Origin: Brachynemurus nebulosus
Lineage: Eukaryota; Arthropoda; Insecta; Neuroptera; Myrmeleontidae
Length of the DNA: 64,000 bases
Direction: 5' to 3'
Assembly (NCBI GenBank): GCA_035578155.1
Contig: JAPWDM010000005.1
Coordinates: forward strand, 17,978,877 to 18,042,876
The position numbers and the translations under genes were made by a program. Under the pieces are notes generated by a model. The model was not told where the DNA came from, made no database searches, and saw only the letters and a program-made list of their open reading frames with translations. The number at the start of each line of letters is the position of its first letter. Position 1 is the stretch's first letter. Shown here one piece after another: positions 46,041 to 57,458 of this stretch.

Positions 46041-46931
46041 CAGAGATGTACAAGATACCCCTTAAAAAGTATCTGAAATACAAAATACAAGATACTTTTA
46101 AAAATGGTATTTGAAATACCAGATACAAGATACTTGTGGAAATGGTATTTGAAATCTTAGATACAAAATACGTATTATATAAATACTTTTTTAAGATAAA
46201 TTACTTTTTTTTTAAATTTTTATTAATTTTGAGATTTCATTAGGTACATATTAATTGGGTATTTTTTTTATACCTAATAATTTTTTTTACCTAATATTTA
46301 AAAAATTATATCAAATTAAAAATAAATTTTTAAACTTACAATTAAAACCAGTAATACGCCGACAATTTCCAAGCGCATATGTGACGTCATAATGTTTACT
46401 TAACTGAAAACATTAATATATTTTTATTTTAAATTATTCATGCTATGCGCTATATGTTATGCGCTATGTTATAAACATTTTTATATTAAATATCTTAATG
46501 GCGTCACAAACATCGCAATCTTTTGTAGTGCTGTTTATAACCAAATGATACTTTTTAAAATTTAATTTAATAAGTTTTTATTAATTTATTATTATTTTTT
46601 TTATATATCAACGCCAGCAATAATAATAGGGTGCAGGCGCGGCGAGAGTGGCGACGCGACGGCGGCAGACAAAAATAATTAGATCATAGAGTCTTTTGAT
46701 AGATTGTGAAATTAAAATTTTAAGGGCTCAGTTTTAATTTAACCTTATGATGGGATTAATTGGTAAAAACAGGTAAAAGTATTTTAGCAAACTTAAGTAT
46801 TTACAAAATACTAAGATACCAAAAGAAATACATTTTTAAAAAAGTATTTCAAATACAAGATGAAAATACGTATTTTGTATCTGTATCTGATGTATTTCAA
46901 ATACTTGTGTCTTAAATAAGTCACATCTCTG
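46041..46931. mobile_element. hAT-type MITE with GTATTTGAAATAC motifs
   Basis: Perfect 8-bp duplication GTGGTTAC (46033-46040, 46932-46939). Ends CAGAGATGTACAAGATAC and, reversed, CAGAGATGTGACTTATTTAA. GTATTTGAAATAC and AAGTATCTTGTATTT-type motifs repeat on both sides. A GC-rich patch (GGCGCGGCGAGAGTGGCGAC) lies at 46635. Non-coding. Confidence 0.95.
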
Positions 46932-47312
46932 GTGGTTACGCCGTATTTAATTATAAATAATGTACCTACATGCTGGGATAATCTATTGGAAATATTTCAA
47001 TGTGAAAAATGAATAATTATTATATTTTTATATTTTTTTTGTGTGTGAAACTATAAATTCTTCTCATGTACAACCTTTTGGAAACCGTAGTCTTGCGTGG
47101 TACTCAATTAATATATTCGACGTACAGGACACGATGATTTTAAGACCTAGTGATGTTTCTAAAGATAGAAACTGTGCAACGAATTGGCCTCCACAATTGG
47201 CATGACTTAACGCCAGTGGATTATTATCTTTCGGAGGCGAGATTTGTCTCCTTCTTTTACATTATTTGAAGCACAAAATTAAACAATTCTTACGTTATAG
47301 TAGGTATATGTA

Positions 47313-48374
47313 CACTGAGAAAAAATTACAGTAAAAATTACAGAGCTGCCTCCGGTAAACCAGGCTCAAGTGACCAGTCGGTAGGAAATTATCAAGCAAA
47401 AATATAAAAAATGCCTTTCAGACATTATTTTTTACGATTTATTTGAAAATTTTTCCTGTACAGCTTAAGAATTTTTCCTACACTGCTCCGTAAAATTCAA
47501 TGAGCTAGTAAAATTTCAAGTGGATACCAGGAAAATTTACTTATTTTTTGTTAAATTATACTAGAGATAGAAGAATTTTTACGGAGGCACAGTGTAATTT
47601 TTACTAAGCTGATAGGAAAAGTAGAGGGTAGACGCTATTTGTTATATCTATTTTCTATTTGAAACCTGTCTTTCGGCATCTCTCTCACACAAGCATCGCA
47701 CCAACGTAACGCTAGAAGACTATGTGCTTGTCTGCTTCTAACTGCTCTGGCACGCGTAAACCGAGGTCCGCACCAAACCAAGGTCATTTTGAATACAGCT
47801 TCTACGGCTTCTACTGAAAACAGACCACTAACTTATTGTTGTGTGTGCCTTGTATGTGACGTGTACGAGAAGTGTTATCATTTTTTTTTTTTTTTTTTTT
47901 ATAGTAAACTATTTAATGGACTTTACATTTAAAACAAAGAATTGTTATTTGTGTTTCATGAAAATCGCATTATTTTACTATTGATAAAGAACTAATAATT
48001 AAGATATAACAATTAAGATTTTTATATGTATTGATGTTTATTGAAACATGTTTTTCCACAAATAATAAAAAACCACAGAACATTTTTTCAATATTAATAA
48101 TTTGATCTTAATCCTTACCCTTCTATCAATATCTTTTTAAACTATTTTAATTCAATTATTTATTAATAAATAAAAAAAAAAACCTTATAAATAATACGGT
48201 AAGAGAGTAGAATTTTTCCTGTGCAGCGCCGAAATTTTTACGGAGCCATAGAGTAATTTTTACTATACTCATCGTACTTTCTCCTTTGCCTGTCACTTAT
48301 GCCCGCATTACCAGAGAGCTCCGTAATTTTTTACTAGAAATTTCCGTAAAAATTATCGTATTTTTTTCTCAGTG
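47313..48374. mobile_element. CACTG-ended DNA element
   Basis: Ends CACTGAGAAAAAATTACAGT and, reversed, CACTGAGAAAAAAATACGAT, with TA on each side (47311-47312, 48375-48376). Motifs TTTTTACGGAG and GTAAAAATTAC recur inside. A 20-T run lies at 47881-47900. The right end recurs at 62982-63103. CACTG ends recall CMC/EnSpm-type elements, but I see no transposase. Confidence 0.8.
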
Positions 48375-48375
48375 T

Positions 48376-49013
48376 ACGACATTAAAAAAAAGGAGTTCTG
48401 TGCATAAACATGAATGGCATTAATGTTGCATTGGAAAATGGTCAAGGAGTATTTTATTTTCAACGTTACAATTATACTGGTTCATGTATATTGTGGGTGG
48501 CATAACTGATCGTGGTAGTAGCTACAAAAATGCTGGAATTGAAGAAGACGGTAATAACCACTAAGAATATATAAAAATATATCCTTCTTGGAATGGACGA
48601 AATATTGTTTTTGTCATAAATGTAATCGATTTCTTTAATGTATCTAAAGGATAAAAATGTTATAGTTTTCTTTCAGAATTCAGATTATGTACTTAATTCA
48701 GATTGTTGCGCGAGTGATTCAGATTGAATTTTTGTAATTTTTTTTTAGTTTAAAATGCGAATTTGATGCTACAGATATTTTAAACGTATATATTATCCAG
48801 CGTTTCTACCATCATCTTCATTAAGGAGTTACATGCACTTATTTTTTTTTTTTAGGGGGGATATTGTTTGCATTTTGCATATATTTTCGTTGTGTGCATT
48901 TATGGAAATGTGCGTTTCAGAAAGTGTGCCCGATTTCTAATGAATTCACAAAAGTATCCTTTAACATAACATGAACATAATTATTGATTAATATCTTGAT
49001 CAAAGCAAAATGT
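48376..49013. other. Non-coding stretch with one short frame
   Basis: A 31-codon frame from ATG 48411 (MNGINVALENGQGVFYFQRY) has protein-like composition but is too short to assign. Nothing else is recognisable. Confidence 0.35.
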
Positions 49014-49022
49014 GCCATCAAG

Positions 49023-49297
49023 CAGGGGCGCAACAACTACAAAATTGCGGGAGGGGTCCAACAAAAATTTAAGCAACCCCATTTTTTAATAACGCAATTC
49101 TCCGATAATATTGGAAAATTTATCTAAAATGTCCCAAAAATTCAATTTTCAAATAAAAAATATCAGTAGACCACTAAAAATTTTACTTCTTAAAATAAAT
49201 AAAATAAATTGAAGGAAAATTTACGTAATTTTATGAGAGGTCTACGGAATTTTAGGTGGAGTCCGGACCCCTTGTACCCGCCGGTTGTTGCGCCCTT
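49023..49297. mobile_element. hAT-type MITE with CAGGGGCGCAACAAC ends
   Basis: Flanked by GCCATCAAG (49014-49022, 49298-49306), an 8- to 9-bp duplication. Ends CAGGGGCGCAACAAC and, reversed, AAGGGCGCAACAACC. 275 bp, non-coding. Confidence 0.9.
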
Positions 49298-49536
49298 GCC
49301 ATCAAGAAAAATTCGTGTCGAAATTGGGTAAGAAAATACAATCCTGAAAACTTTTGTTTAATTTACTCCTGATTCTAAATGTTCGTGAAATTTTTCTGAT
49401 TTTTCTGAGCTACCCTTCTGGTAAAAAGGGTTGGGGACAGCATTTTTGAAAAAATTTTTCCAAAAAAAATAAATATGTATAGTTATTTATATTGTTGAAT
49501 CCGTGCTTTCCGTTTTTGCAGGTTACCTCTTGAAAT

Positions 49537-49803
49537 AAAAAGACAATTTTTACTTTGCTAATACCACTTTATTTAAAGTTTTTAAATGTCTGTGGCCCGT
49601 ATGGCCATTAACGAACAGTAAACTATATTTAGCAAACTACTTACTTATATACTATTTTACGTTTACATTTTTCCTGTGGTGAACAATAAAATTGTTGTTA
49701 TCCAATTGGAATAAACAAAAATAAAGTAGTATTTATAGCAAAGTAAAAATTGTCTTTATATTTTAAAATGGAATACTATAAAGTAACGCTCAAATCTATC
49801 AAA
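49537..49803 (+). mobile_element. Minimal Penelope-like element: two inverted arms only
   Basis: Perfect 14-bp target duplication TTACCTCTTGAAAT (49523-49536, 49804-49817). Arms at about 49537-49580 and 49718-49765 are inverted repeats with AAAATAAAGTGGTATT-like sequence as in the element at 12775. It ends with the shared tail GGAATACTATAAAGTAACGC, then TCAAATCTAT. No coding sequence at all. Confidence 0.85.
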
Positions 49804-49844
49804 TTACCTCTTGAAATTAACCTCCAGCATCGAAATTCGACTTT

Positions 49845-50995
49845 TCATATATATAATTAAGCCATCACAATCTGTATCTCTGTGTTAAATTTCAATTTTT
49901 CGATACGAATGGCTTTAGAGAAAATACCCTGTGAAAAAATTAATTCACTTAATAAATTTCTAACACTGACTGACTGACTGACAGACAACGCACAGCCTAA
50001 ACCGTTGGGTTTAGAAGAATGAAATTTTGCATAGGAGTTCCCTATGTAACGTAGGTGAGCACCAAGAAAGAATTTTTGAAAATTCGTCCCCTAAGTGGGT
50101 TTAATGGGGGATGAAAATTTGTATGGAAATACGTCATTTTTAAAAGCTTTTATTTAACTTGCTATGTTAGTATGTTGGTTTAGATCAAATCTTGGAATCA
50201 AAATTTAGACAGGTTCTAATTGAGCTAGAGGTTTCAAATTTTGCATACATGTCTCACCTTGATGACAATGCAATATTGTATAATTGGTTTTGTCAGAAAT
50301 CGCCCCAAACCAAAATTGTTGATTTTTAGTCCTGTGCAACTTTTTGACATTTCGAATTGTCAGATATTGTCCATTGATTTTACACTGCAATTTCTTGCTT
50401 CCATAGTTATGTCTGATTAGGGTAAATTAACCGATTAAAATATAGGTAAAAAAATTACTTCTTTAATTTTTTTTAAAATTAATTGTAATCAGACTAAAAA
50501 GTAGACAATAAATTAAAGTAAAAAAATGTTTTTTAAGAAAAAGCTTTTATTTAAAAATGGGCTAAAAAAAATAAAATAATTTTTGAGTGAAGTTTGAAGC
50601 AATATGCAACATAATTTACAAAAGCTTGAGGCGTTTAATTAAGTTTGGTAACTACTGAAAAGTAAAATAGCTACAGTTATATCCAAAACAGAAACACCTA
50701 ATTAATGATAACGCCTCAAGCTTTTATAAATTATGTTGCATATTGCTTTAAACTTCACTCAAAAGTTATTTAATTTTTTTAGCCGATTTTTAAATAAAAG
50801 CTTTTTCTTAAAAAATATTTTTTTACTTTAATTTATTAAAATTAGAGATATATAAAAATATGTTACTGGCTATTAAAATAAACAATATTTAATAAATCGT
50901 GCAGTTGGTATTTAGGCTTTTGAAAACATTGAAAGTGAGCAGAAAGTGAGCACCAAGATGATGCCGATGGGAAAGCCCATCGGATATACGGCTAG
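49845..50995 (+). mobile_element. Non-autonomous Helitron
   Basis: The 3' end has a perfect 8-bp hairpin CCGATGGG-AAAG-CCCATCGG, then 8 nt, then CTAG (50992-50995) followed by T. This is the canonical Helitron terminus. The 5' end is taken as TC at 49845-49846 before ATATATATAATT (less certain). The insect Helitron motif GACTGACTGACTGACAGACA plus ACGCACAGCC is at 49967-49996. No Rep/helicase frame, so it depends on another copy. Confidence 0.85.
50509..50840. repeat. Large inverted repeat inside the Helitron
   Basis: Arms of about 130 bp (50509-50642 and 50712-50840) pair over AAGCTTTTATTTAAAAAT, GCAATATGCAACATAATTTA and AGCTTGAGGCGTT. It may be a nested foldback MITE. Confidence 0.85.
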
Positions 50996-51547
50996 TTACG
51001 TTATAAAAGTATTGCCTATTTCAGTTAAACAAGATGAATTAAGAGGAACCAGTTGGTTTAAAAAAAAATACTTAGAGTAATAGGAGGATCCCCTTAAATA
51101 CGTATTATAGATTTCCTCATAATGTATAACTTATAATGTGACTTAAATATTTACATGTAATTAACAATGATAAATTCTATCCGGCTCGACATTAGACACT
51201 GACTGGTACAAGACAGATATTCTAATTTAAATGAGATAAAATAATTATTACGTTTCACTATGATGTCTTGGGAGCGGGAACGAGCGTGCGAAACATTAAA
51301 AAGTACGTGACTATAAGCGTGTTAAGCGTTCTTCGTGTTTCAATGATCACAATTAAAATCATTAGTTTATAATATGTACTGGCTAGAATACGAACAGATG
51401 TAATAATTAACGGCATTTAAAATAAAAAAAAAAAAAATGAGAAAAAAGTCAACATTGTAAAATATTAAAATAATGTAAGAGATTCTTAGAGTATTAAAAA
51501 TTACCATTAACATGTGGCAGAGCAGAGACATCGTTCAAAATTGAGTA
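50996..51547. other. AT-rich non-coding stretch
   Basis: Nothing recognisable. Confidence 0.4.
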
Positions 51548-51624
51548 CAGTGGAAGCCGAATATTATAATCACGCTATCAAAAATTAGAAACTACATAGT
51601 GTTAACAATTAGCGGTTTCCACTA
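51548..51624. mobile_element. Possible 77-bp pogo-like micro-MITE
   Basis: CAGTGGAAGCCGAATATTAT and AGCGGTTTCCACT(A) form imperfect inverted ends, with TA on each side. Similar CAGTGGAAACCG tips are known on pogo/Tigger elements. Confidence 0.4.
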
Positions 51625-51719
51625 TATTTAGAATATTCAGTCTACTGTATATTATAGCTGACATATGTATTTCAGATTAAACGAAAAGTTATTACTTTAA
51701 AATTTTCAGTAAATACATA

Positions 51720-51990
51720 TTTTCTACTTTTCCTACTGTAAATTAAAAATCACAAAGTGATTGAAAAAATTATCCGGATCGGCCGGGAATCGAACCCAGG
51801 ATCTCCTGGTAACTAGCCAGGTGTGCTATCCATTACACCATTGATCCTTTGCTCGACTGGCGCCCGATACAGATAACATTCAATCACCTATGTGTATGTA
51901 CTCTCTAAAATGCGAGAAGCAGTTACAACTTTTCAATTTCAAATATTATCGAGTGCTTGTGAAACACTTCTACGTATGACAGACTTCTGT
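51720..51990 (-). repeat. tRNA-bearing repeat, copy 4 (complete order)
   Basis: On the minus strand: GCAGACAGAAGTCTGTCATA, then CACTCGATAATATTTGAAAT, a middle part with GAGAGTACATACACATAGGT, the tRNA-like module, and the tail AATTTTTTCAATCACTTTGT. The tRNA-like module is near the 3' end, unlike ordinary tRNA-SINEs. Confidence 0.75.
51776..51847 (-). tRNA. tRNA-like module, Thr(AGT)-type loop, in a repeat
   Basis: 72 nt. Acceptor GGATCAA/CCGATCC has two mismatches. D-arm TGGTGTAATGGATAGCAC. Perfect anticodon stem CCTGG/CCAGG with loop CTAGTTA (AGT). Perfect T-arm CTGGGTTCGATTCCCGG-type. The D-arm differs clearly from the modules at 20.6 and 25 kb, although the surrounding repeat is shared. 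Confidence 0.5.
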
Positions 51991-52135
51991 CTGCATTTAA
52001 AACACACGTTTTCCTACTGCCAAAATAAGGATGTACCTATATTTACAAAATAAAGACGTATTATGACAGAAATTTAAAAAAAAAATTGTGTGATGGTGAC
52101 ACATCAACCTCCTCATTCCCAAATGCACTTTTAAT

Positions 52136-52160
52136 ATTTATTTATTTATTTATTTATTTT
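52136..52160. repeat. (ATTT)n microsatellite
   Basis: About six TTTA units followed by a T-run. Confidence 0.85.
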
Positions 52161-52689
52161 TTTAATTTGATGTCGACTATAATAGTAGACATAAAAGCTT
52201 TCTGGGGTTACAGTCTCTTATCTGGCTTCACATTTCACACTTCAATAAAAAAAAAAAAAAATTTGACCTTTTTCGAGACCGTAATAAATTTTATGACTTT
52301 TTTTGGTAAAAATATTTTATCCTTTTAAATTTTTCAATATTTTTAAATTAAGTTAAAAAAAAGTTTAAGTTCAATATGGATTTATATGTGACGAAGCAAA
52401 AAATCATAGATCCTTGATATTGCTTGCATTAAAGTTGGGAATTTCAAAATGCCAATTAGATTGTGAACTTTATTTTATCGGCTGATTTTTCTGACATAGC
52501 AGTAATTTTATTAGGTAAATTTAATAATTTTAATAAATAATTTTTTCTTATTTGAAATTGAATTAACTATGATAAGCAAACTAAGTAAATAATTTATGAT
52601 AATTTTTATAGCGTAATGATTTCCATAACAGTTAATAATTTAAAATAATTTTCTTTTTCATAACATACTTTGATGTTACATATGTTACG

Positions 52690-53075
52690 TCACACGAAAA
52701 TGGATATACAAACATTGACAGACAAAGGACTAGTAGACAGACAGATGGGACCGACTGACAAACAGACAAGACCGATTAACAGACAGACAGGACTGGTAGA
52801 CGGACAGACAGGACTATTATACAAGACAGACAGGATAAACAGGCAGACAGGATTTGATGGGCAGACAAAAAAGACAGCCAGACAGACAGGATAAAATTAA
52901 AATACAGACAGACGAACAAGCAAACAGGAATGACTGACAGACAGACTGTAGACTAAACGGACAGACAGACACAGAACATACAGCCAGTTAATAGGACAGG
53001 ACTGACATACAGACAAGACACACGGTAAGACATGACAGACAGACGGGGCAAACAAACAGACAGACAGACGAGGAA
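52690..53075 (+). repeat. Degenerate CAGA/GACAGACAG satellite
   Basis: GACAGACAG-type units separated by varied short words (GGACTGGTAGACGGA, GGATAAACAGG and similar) over nearly 400 bp. The repetitive K/T/D/R/Q frame across it is a by-product. Confidence 0.9.
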
Positions 53076-53590
53076 ATTTTATTGTGGAAAAAAGTGTTTT
53101 ATTGCTTCTATATAATTATAAAACAATTCTTCTGAGTTAGGAATCATGCTTCTCCTCTTCAGTGAGGACAAATGTACCTTGTGACCGCGGAATGCAATTC
53201 ATATGTTTTTTTTACGTCCGAAATTTTCAAGTCCACACTGTAGGTAATTATTACAGACAATTACAAATCCCTAAAAACTAAGTATATATGTATAGTTTCA
53301 GGTAATATTTTTCTGAGAATTTGAATATAGCGGAAAAATCCAATTTTAATCCAGTTATAGGACAGCAAATAATTACTACATTCATTCTTTGGGAATTAAA
53401 TTAACTATATAATTACGAAAATATCGAATATTATTAATTAAATTCTGCCCCACCCCCGTTTTGAAAATATGGCTATGTAAATTGTTCAAAAATGGTTTAA
53501 AATCGCACTACAAGTTTTTCAAATTTTCAAAGGATCAAAGGATCTCTGATTTTTTGCTGTTATTATAATTAAATAATATTGAATCCCACA

Positions 53591-53822
53591 GGAACATTTA
53601 ATCGGGATAAGATTACACCATGTGTTAGATCAGGGTAAATAGTGTCTCTGTGTGTACTATAAATTTCATCGACTTCGATTTAGTTAGTTGGATGTGATTT
53701 AGCAGTTGATTTTGTTTCCACCGGGAACCTTCAATTGGGATAAAACTATCCTATGTATTATTATTGCTATTGCATTCACTATGAATTTCCATAATCATTT
53801 CAACACATTTTTATAATGTAAC
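53591..53822 (+). repeat. Additional CGGGATAA modules outside the Helitron end
   Basis: Two further 120-130 bp modules (GGAACATTTAATCGGGATAA, GGGAACCTTCAATTGGGATA) abut the Helitron terminus, suggesting an older truncated copy or capture. Confidence 0.55.
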
Positions 53823-54491
53823 TAAGTCTGACCCGCGGCTTCACCCGCATTGAATTAAGCCCCCCCCCCCTTGTGTCCCCCCTTCTTCCCCCGGAAACCT
53901 TCAATCGGGATAGTTTAATCCTTTAATCGGGATTAAACTATCCCGATTGAACTAAAATTATTACTATATATGTGTTCATAGTAAATAACGTTTGTATATT
54001 AAATTTTATCAAATTCGATTCAGTCATCCTACAGGAACCTTTAATCAGGATAAGATTAGCCTATGCGTTAATTCAGGATTAATCATGTCTGTGTACAAAA
54101 TTTTATCAAATTCTGTTTAATTATTTGGACATGATTTTGGAATTTCTTTTGCATCCCCTGGGAACATTCAATCGGGATAAAACTATTCTACGTGTTATTA
54201 AAATTCTAACTACATGTGCTCATAGTAAATAGTGTCTCTATATTTTATTTAATCGAATTCGGTTCAGTCATCCTACAGGAACCTTTAGTCGGGATAAGAT
54301 TATCCTATTTGTTAACTCAGGATAAATAATGTCAGTGTACCAAATTTCATCGAATTGAGTTTTGTTTTTTGGGGTGTGTTTGAATAATTGTTTTTGTATC
54401 CCTCAAGGACTTGCAACCGGGATAAAATTTAAACATCGAACAAATTTAAACATCTAAACATCCAAACTTTCACATTTATAATATTATTTAG
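53823..54491 (-). mobile_element. Helitron-type element with tandem CGGGATAA modules
   Basis: On the minus strand it starts TCTAAATAATATTATAAATG at 54491, matching insect Helitron 5' ends. It ends AATGCGGGTGAAGCCGCGGG, then TCAGACTTAGT near 53823. Inside, blocks of about 120 bp alternate, each starting GG(G)AAC-TTCAATCGGGATAA (54406, 54279, 54160, 54032). Two more blocks lie beyond the end (53723, 53591). No Rep/helicase. Confidence 0.7.
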
Positions 54492-54848
54492 ATATTAATT
54501 TTTGTTAAGTTACATATAAACCGATATAGAACTTAAACTTTTTTTTTAACGCAATTTAAAAATACTGAAAATTTAAAAGGATAAAATATTTTTACCAAAA
54601 AAAGTCATAAAATTTATTACGGTCTCGAAAACGGTCAATTTTTTTTTTTTTTTATTGAAGTGTGAAATGTGAAGCCAGATAAGAGATACAAGCCGCTTTC
54701 TGGTGTTACTAATGACAACCAAACTCATGAAACATTCTTAACAAATATCTTATTTCCGCCTCTAGAAATTCATAATAACATATTAACCCTCAAAAAATAA
54801 TTTATTGTTTTATGTCGACTACAGTCGACGTTTGAAACGAGGAGGTTA

Positions 54849-55205
54849 AGTAAGGGTTTCTGAGTTTAGGCGAAATAATATTAGTTGAGTGTTTCTAATA
54901 AGTGCTAGATCTTTATTCAAATTTTTTGATTCCAGGGTTTAAAAGTTATAATGACGGTGGTAATGGGAGAGGGAGTAAACGGAACTTCAATTTCATTTTA
55001 AGAGCCCTTTTTGTGAAAAAGAATTTTCGTCCACACTTTCCAATACGGGAAAGTATCTCAAGAAATTAAGAATTTTTTTTTTTGTGTAGCTATATTAATT
55101 GAGTTCTGGGTGTTTATAGGGATATATACAAGCGTATAGGAATTGTGGGGGGAGTGACAGAATACGGAGATTTTTTCGTTTTGTTTGATAATAATAATAT
55201 TTATC
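54849..55205. other. Non-coding stretch
   Basis: Nothing recognisable. Confidence 0.4.
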
Positions 55206-55290
55206 GAAACATGTCATAAGAGTTTTCAAAATAAAAGTGCAAATTAATAGCAAATATGGAGTACCATAAAATAACGCTCAAATCTATTAC
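55206..55290 (+). mobile_element. Penelope-like element, 3' end only
   Basis: AAAATAAAAGTGCAAATTAA then GGAGTACCATAAAATAACGC and TCAAATCTATTA match the right end of the element at 12775-13887. No inverted arm or target duplication is found. Confidence 0.6.
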
Positions 55291-55825
55291 ATTTTTTCTT
55301 CAAAGCCCTTAAAAATTTGAAGATACTTTTAGAAAAAAAAACACCAATAATTATTTAAAACTTTCCAGACTTTCAAATAGTTTATCGATACAAAATTACT
55401 TACAAATATCCATTATAATTTTATAAACAAAAACATACAAAACAATACTTAAGTATATACCTCGTATTTATGGTGCATTATGGGTAGTTTTGTGTTAAAA
55501 ATTATTTTATTATACCCGTTGGAATTAAGTATATGTACAGTCAGATACTTATACGTACTTAATGTATTCATATTTCCAGAAATAAGATGCATGTTTACAA
55601 TTAAAACATTACAATATAGATAAATATTGACTTGGTACATCCACCATACTGATGAGGGCAATAGAGGTTTAACTGTAACAATATAAATTTTCTAACATTT
55701 TCATTGAATGTAGAAGGTTAAAGCCAATTTTATGTCGAAATTAAAAACTTCAAATCTTCTCCTACCGGAAGTATCATAGACACACGGACCTACTAAATTT
55801 TTTTGAACGAGTATATCAATTTTTA

Positions 55826-56070
55826 GGTTGTGATAGCACGTAAGTGACGAACATGAAATTGAGACATCACGTATGTTAAGATGCGCGGAGTCAACCTTAC
55901 AAAATTGAGCTTCCGCATAATACGTGGTGTCAAAAACATTGTTCTTCCTCATTAGTTTTTATAAAAGTACCATTTTTTCTGGATCGATAGATGCGTATTT
56001 TTAATATCTATCCATCTGCATAAAAAAAAAAATTTCCAAAAAATGTCACTTACGTGCTATCACAACTTAA
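55826..56070. mobile_element. MITE with 23-bp TIRs (GTTGTGATAGCACGTAAGTGAC)
   Basis: GTTGTGATAGCACGTAAGTG and AC at the left pair perfectly with the right end. The flanks contain TTA on both sides (TTAG / TTAA), compatible with PIF/Harbinger. Frames crossing it are chance. Confidence 0.7.
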
Positions 56071-57458
56071 ACATCGATATAATCTTTTATTTATAGGACG
56101 GGACGGGAAAAAACTAACAACTTTTCAAGATAATTTAATTAAATTACTTTCCAGCTTGCTTTGCCCAGTTATACCGAGCTCAATTTGCTTGTATTTGTTT
56201 AAATTACCAATTGTTACACAACTCTTTTTAAGTCCACGATAACGGGAGGTTTGATGTCAGAGGCTCCCGGTCTATTATTTTTTATATAGATACCTACATA
56301 AAAAATTATGAATATGTAAAAGTCTTGCTGCAAGGTACGAAAAAGTCGTGCGCCTCGTTTGAAGTATACTGTTATCGTTTCACTCCCAGCCAATGCAGTT
56401 TCCACTACACTTTCAAATATAGTTCCAAAAAAAAAAAAAATCGTAAGAAAAGTCTATTACTCACAGTGGTTGTTTTCTTTAGTTTGGACAGGGCATTTAA
56501 AAAAAATAGCAGCTTTAAACAATTTCACAAGGATTTTCAAAAATTTGCAAATTAAACAAACTCATCAGTTACTGAAGCAATTCTTTAAAAAATAATATAA
56601 ATATGAGAATAACTTTGCTTTGTTACTTTTAACCAAATTGAAGTTTTCTTGTAACGAGGCACCTTTCGAGTAGTTAACTCAATAACAGGTTTAACACAAT
56701 TGAAAATTATTTATTATTATTATCTATTATTAACGAACTCACATGGAGCAAATTTAAAATGGTACGCATGCGCAATTTTTTTACATAACTTTTTAATTAT
56801 TTATGCTTTATCAGGCGACCCTACGAACATTTTACCGTTATATTTAGACACTACAAACGATAATCTTTCTATTGTTACCAAAAAAATTACATTCACGATT
56901 GCTTCCGGCTAACTTCAGTACCTACAAAATTTTGATTGTTAATTACAAATAAACTAAAGGGCTACAAACGAAAATAAATATACTACAAACATCTACAAAC
57001 GGCCTACAATCGATTAAAGTTATTAAATTTTGACTACAAAAAAACTTCCGGCCAGCGTCATGGTGCCTTTGGACAGCAGTTTTCAAATTTTTTATACAAT
57101 TGTAGATTTATTGAAATCAAACACTTAGTATGATTACATAGGTATTGGTCATTAAAACAACTAACCGATAATACTGCAAACAATAGTTTCCTTGTTTGTA
57201 GAATAGACGTATGTACGTAATTAATCCCTATAAACTTAATAAATATTAATAAAACACTAATAATTTATAAACTTTTAAATAATTTAACCTGCAATATACA
57301 CCTCTGTTGTGCGTCAGTTTGTTTATTATTAAAATTTATGTAATGCAAATAATAATATGGTTGTTTCATTTATCTTTGTAAACAATTTAAGCGGCTCGTA
57401 TACGCTCAATAATATTATGCAATTTATTGAGGTTTTCTCCAGATACTTTAATAATACA
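56071..57458. other. AT-rich non-coding stretch
   Basis: Repeated CTACAAAC words and two GCTTCCGGC/ACTTCCGGCC blocks (56898 and 57048) suggest an old repeat, but no ends are visible. Confidence 0.4.

Larger units (their letters stand above)
52107..54848. mobile_element. Composite TIR element with AACCTCCTC ends
   Basis: Arms 52107-52370 and 54531-54848 are inverted repeats, sharing CTCTTATCTGGCTTCACATT, TTTCGAGACCGTAATAAATT and TGGTAAAAATATTTTATCCT. Between them lie a CAGA-type satellite and a Helitron. No transposase frame. The target duplication is not resolved. Confidence 0.75.

Noticed and set aside
47160..47240. Possible mariner-type scrap (HDLTPVDYYLS)
   Set aside because: About 11 residues resemble the DLTPLDFFLWG motif of some mariner transposases, but frames shift and nothing else supports it.
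52670..52894. Repetitive T/D/R/Q-rich frame
   Set aside because: It follows the degenerate CAGA-type satellite. The regular pattern comes from the DNA repeat.
52690..53075. CRISPR-like array
   Set aside because: Units are irregular and very short, with no constant repeat-spacer lengths, in a eukaryotic context.
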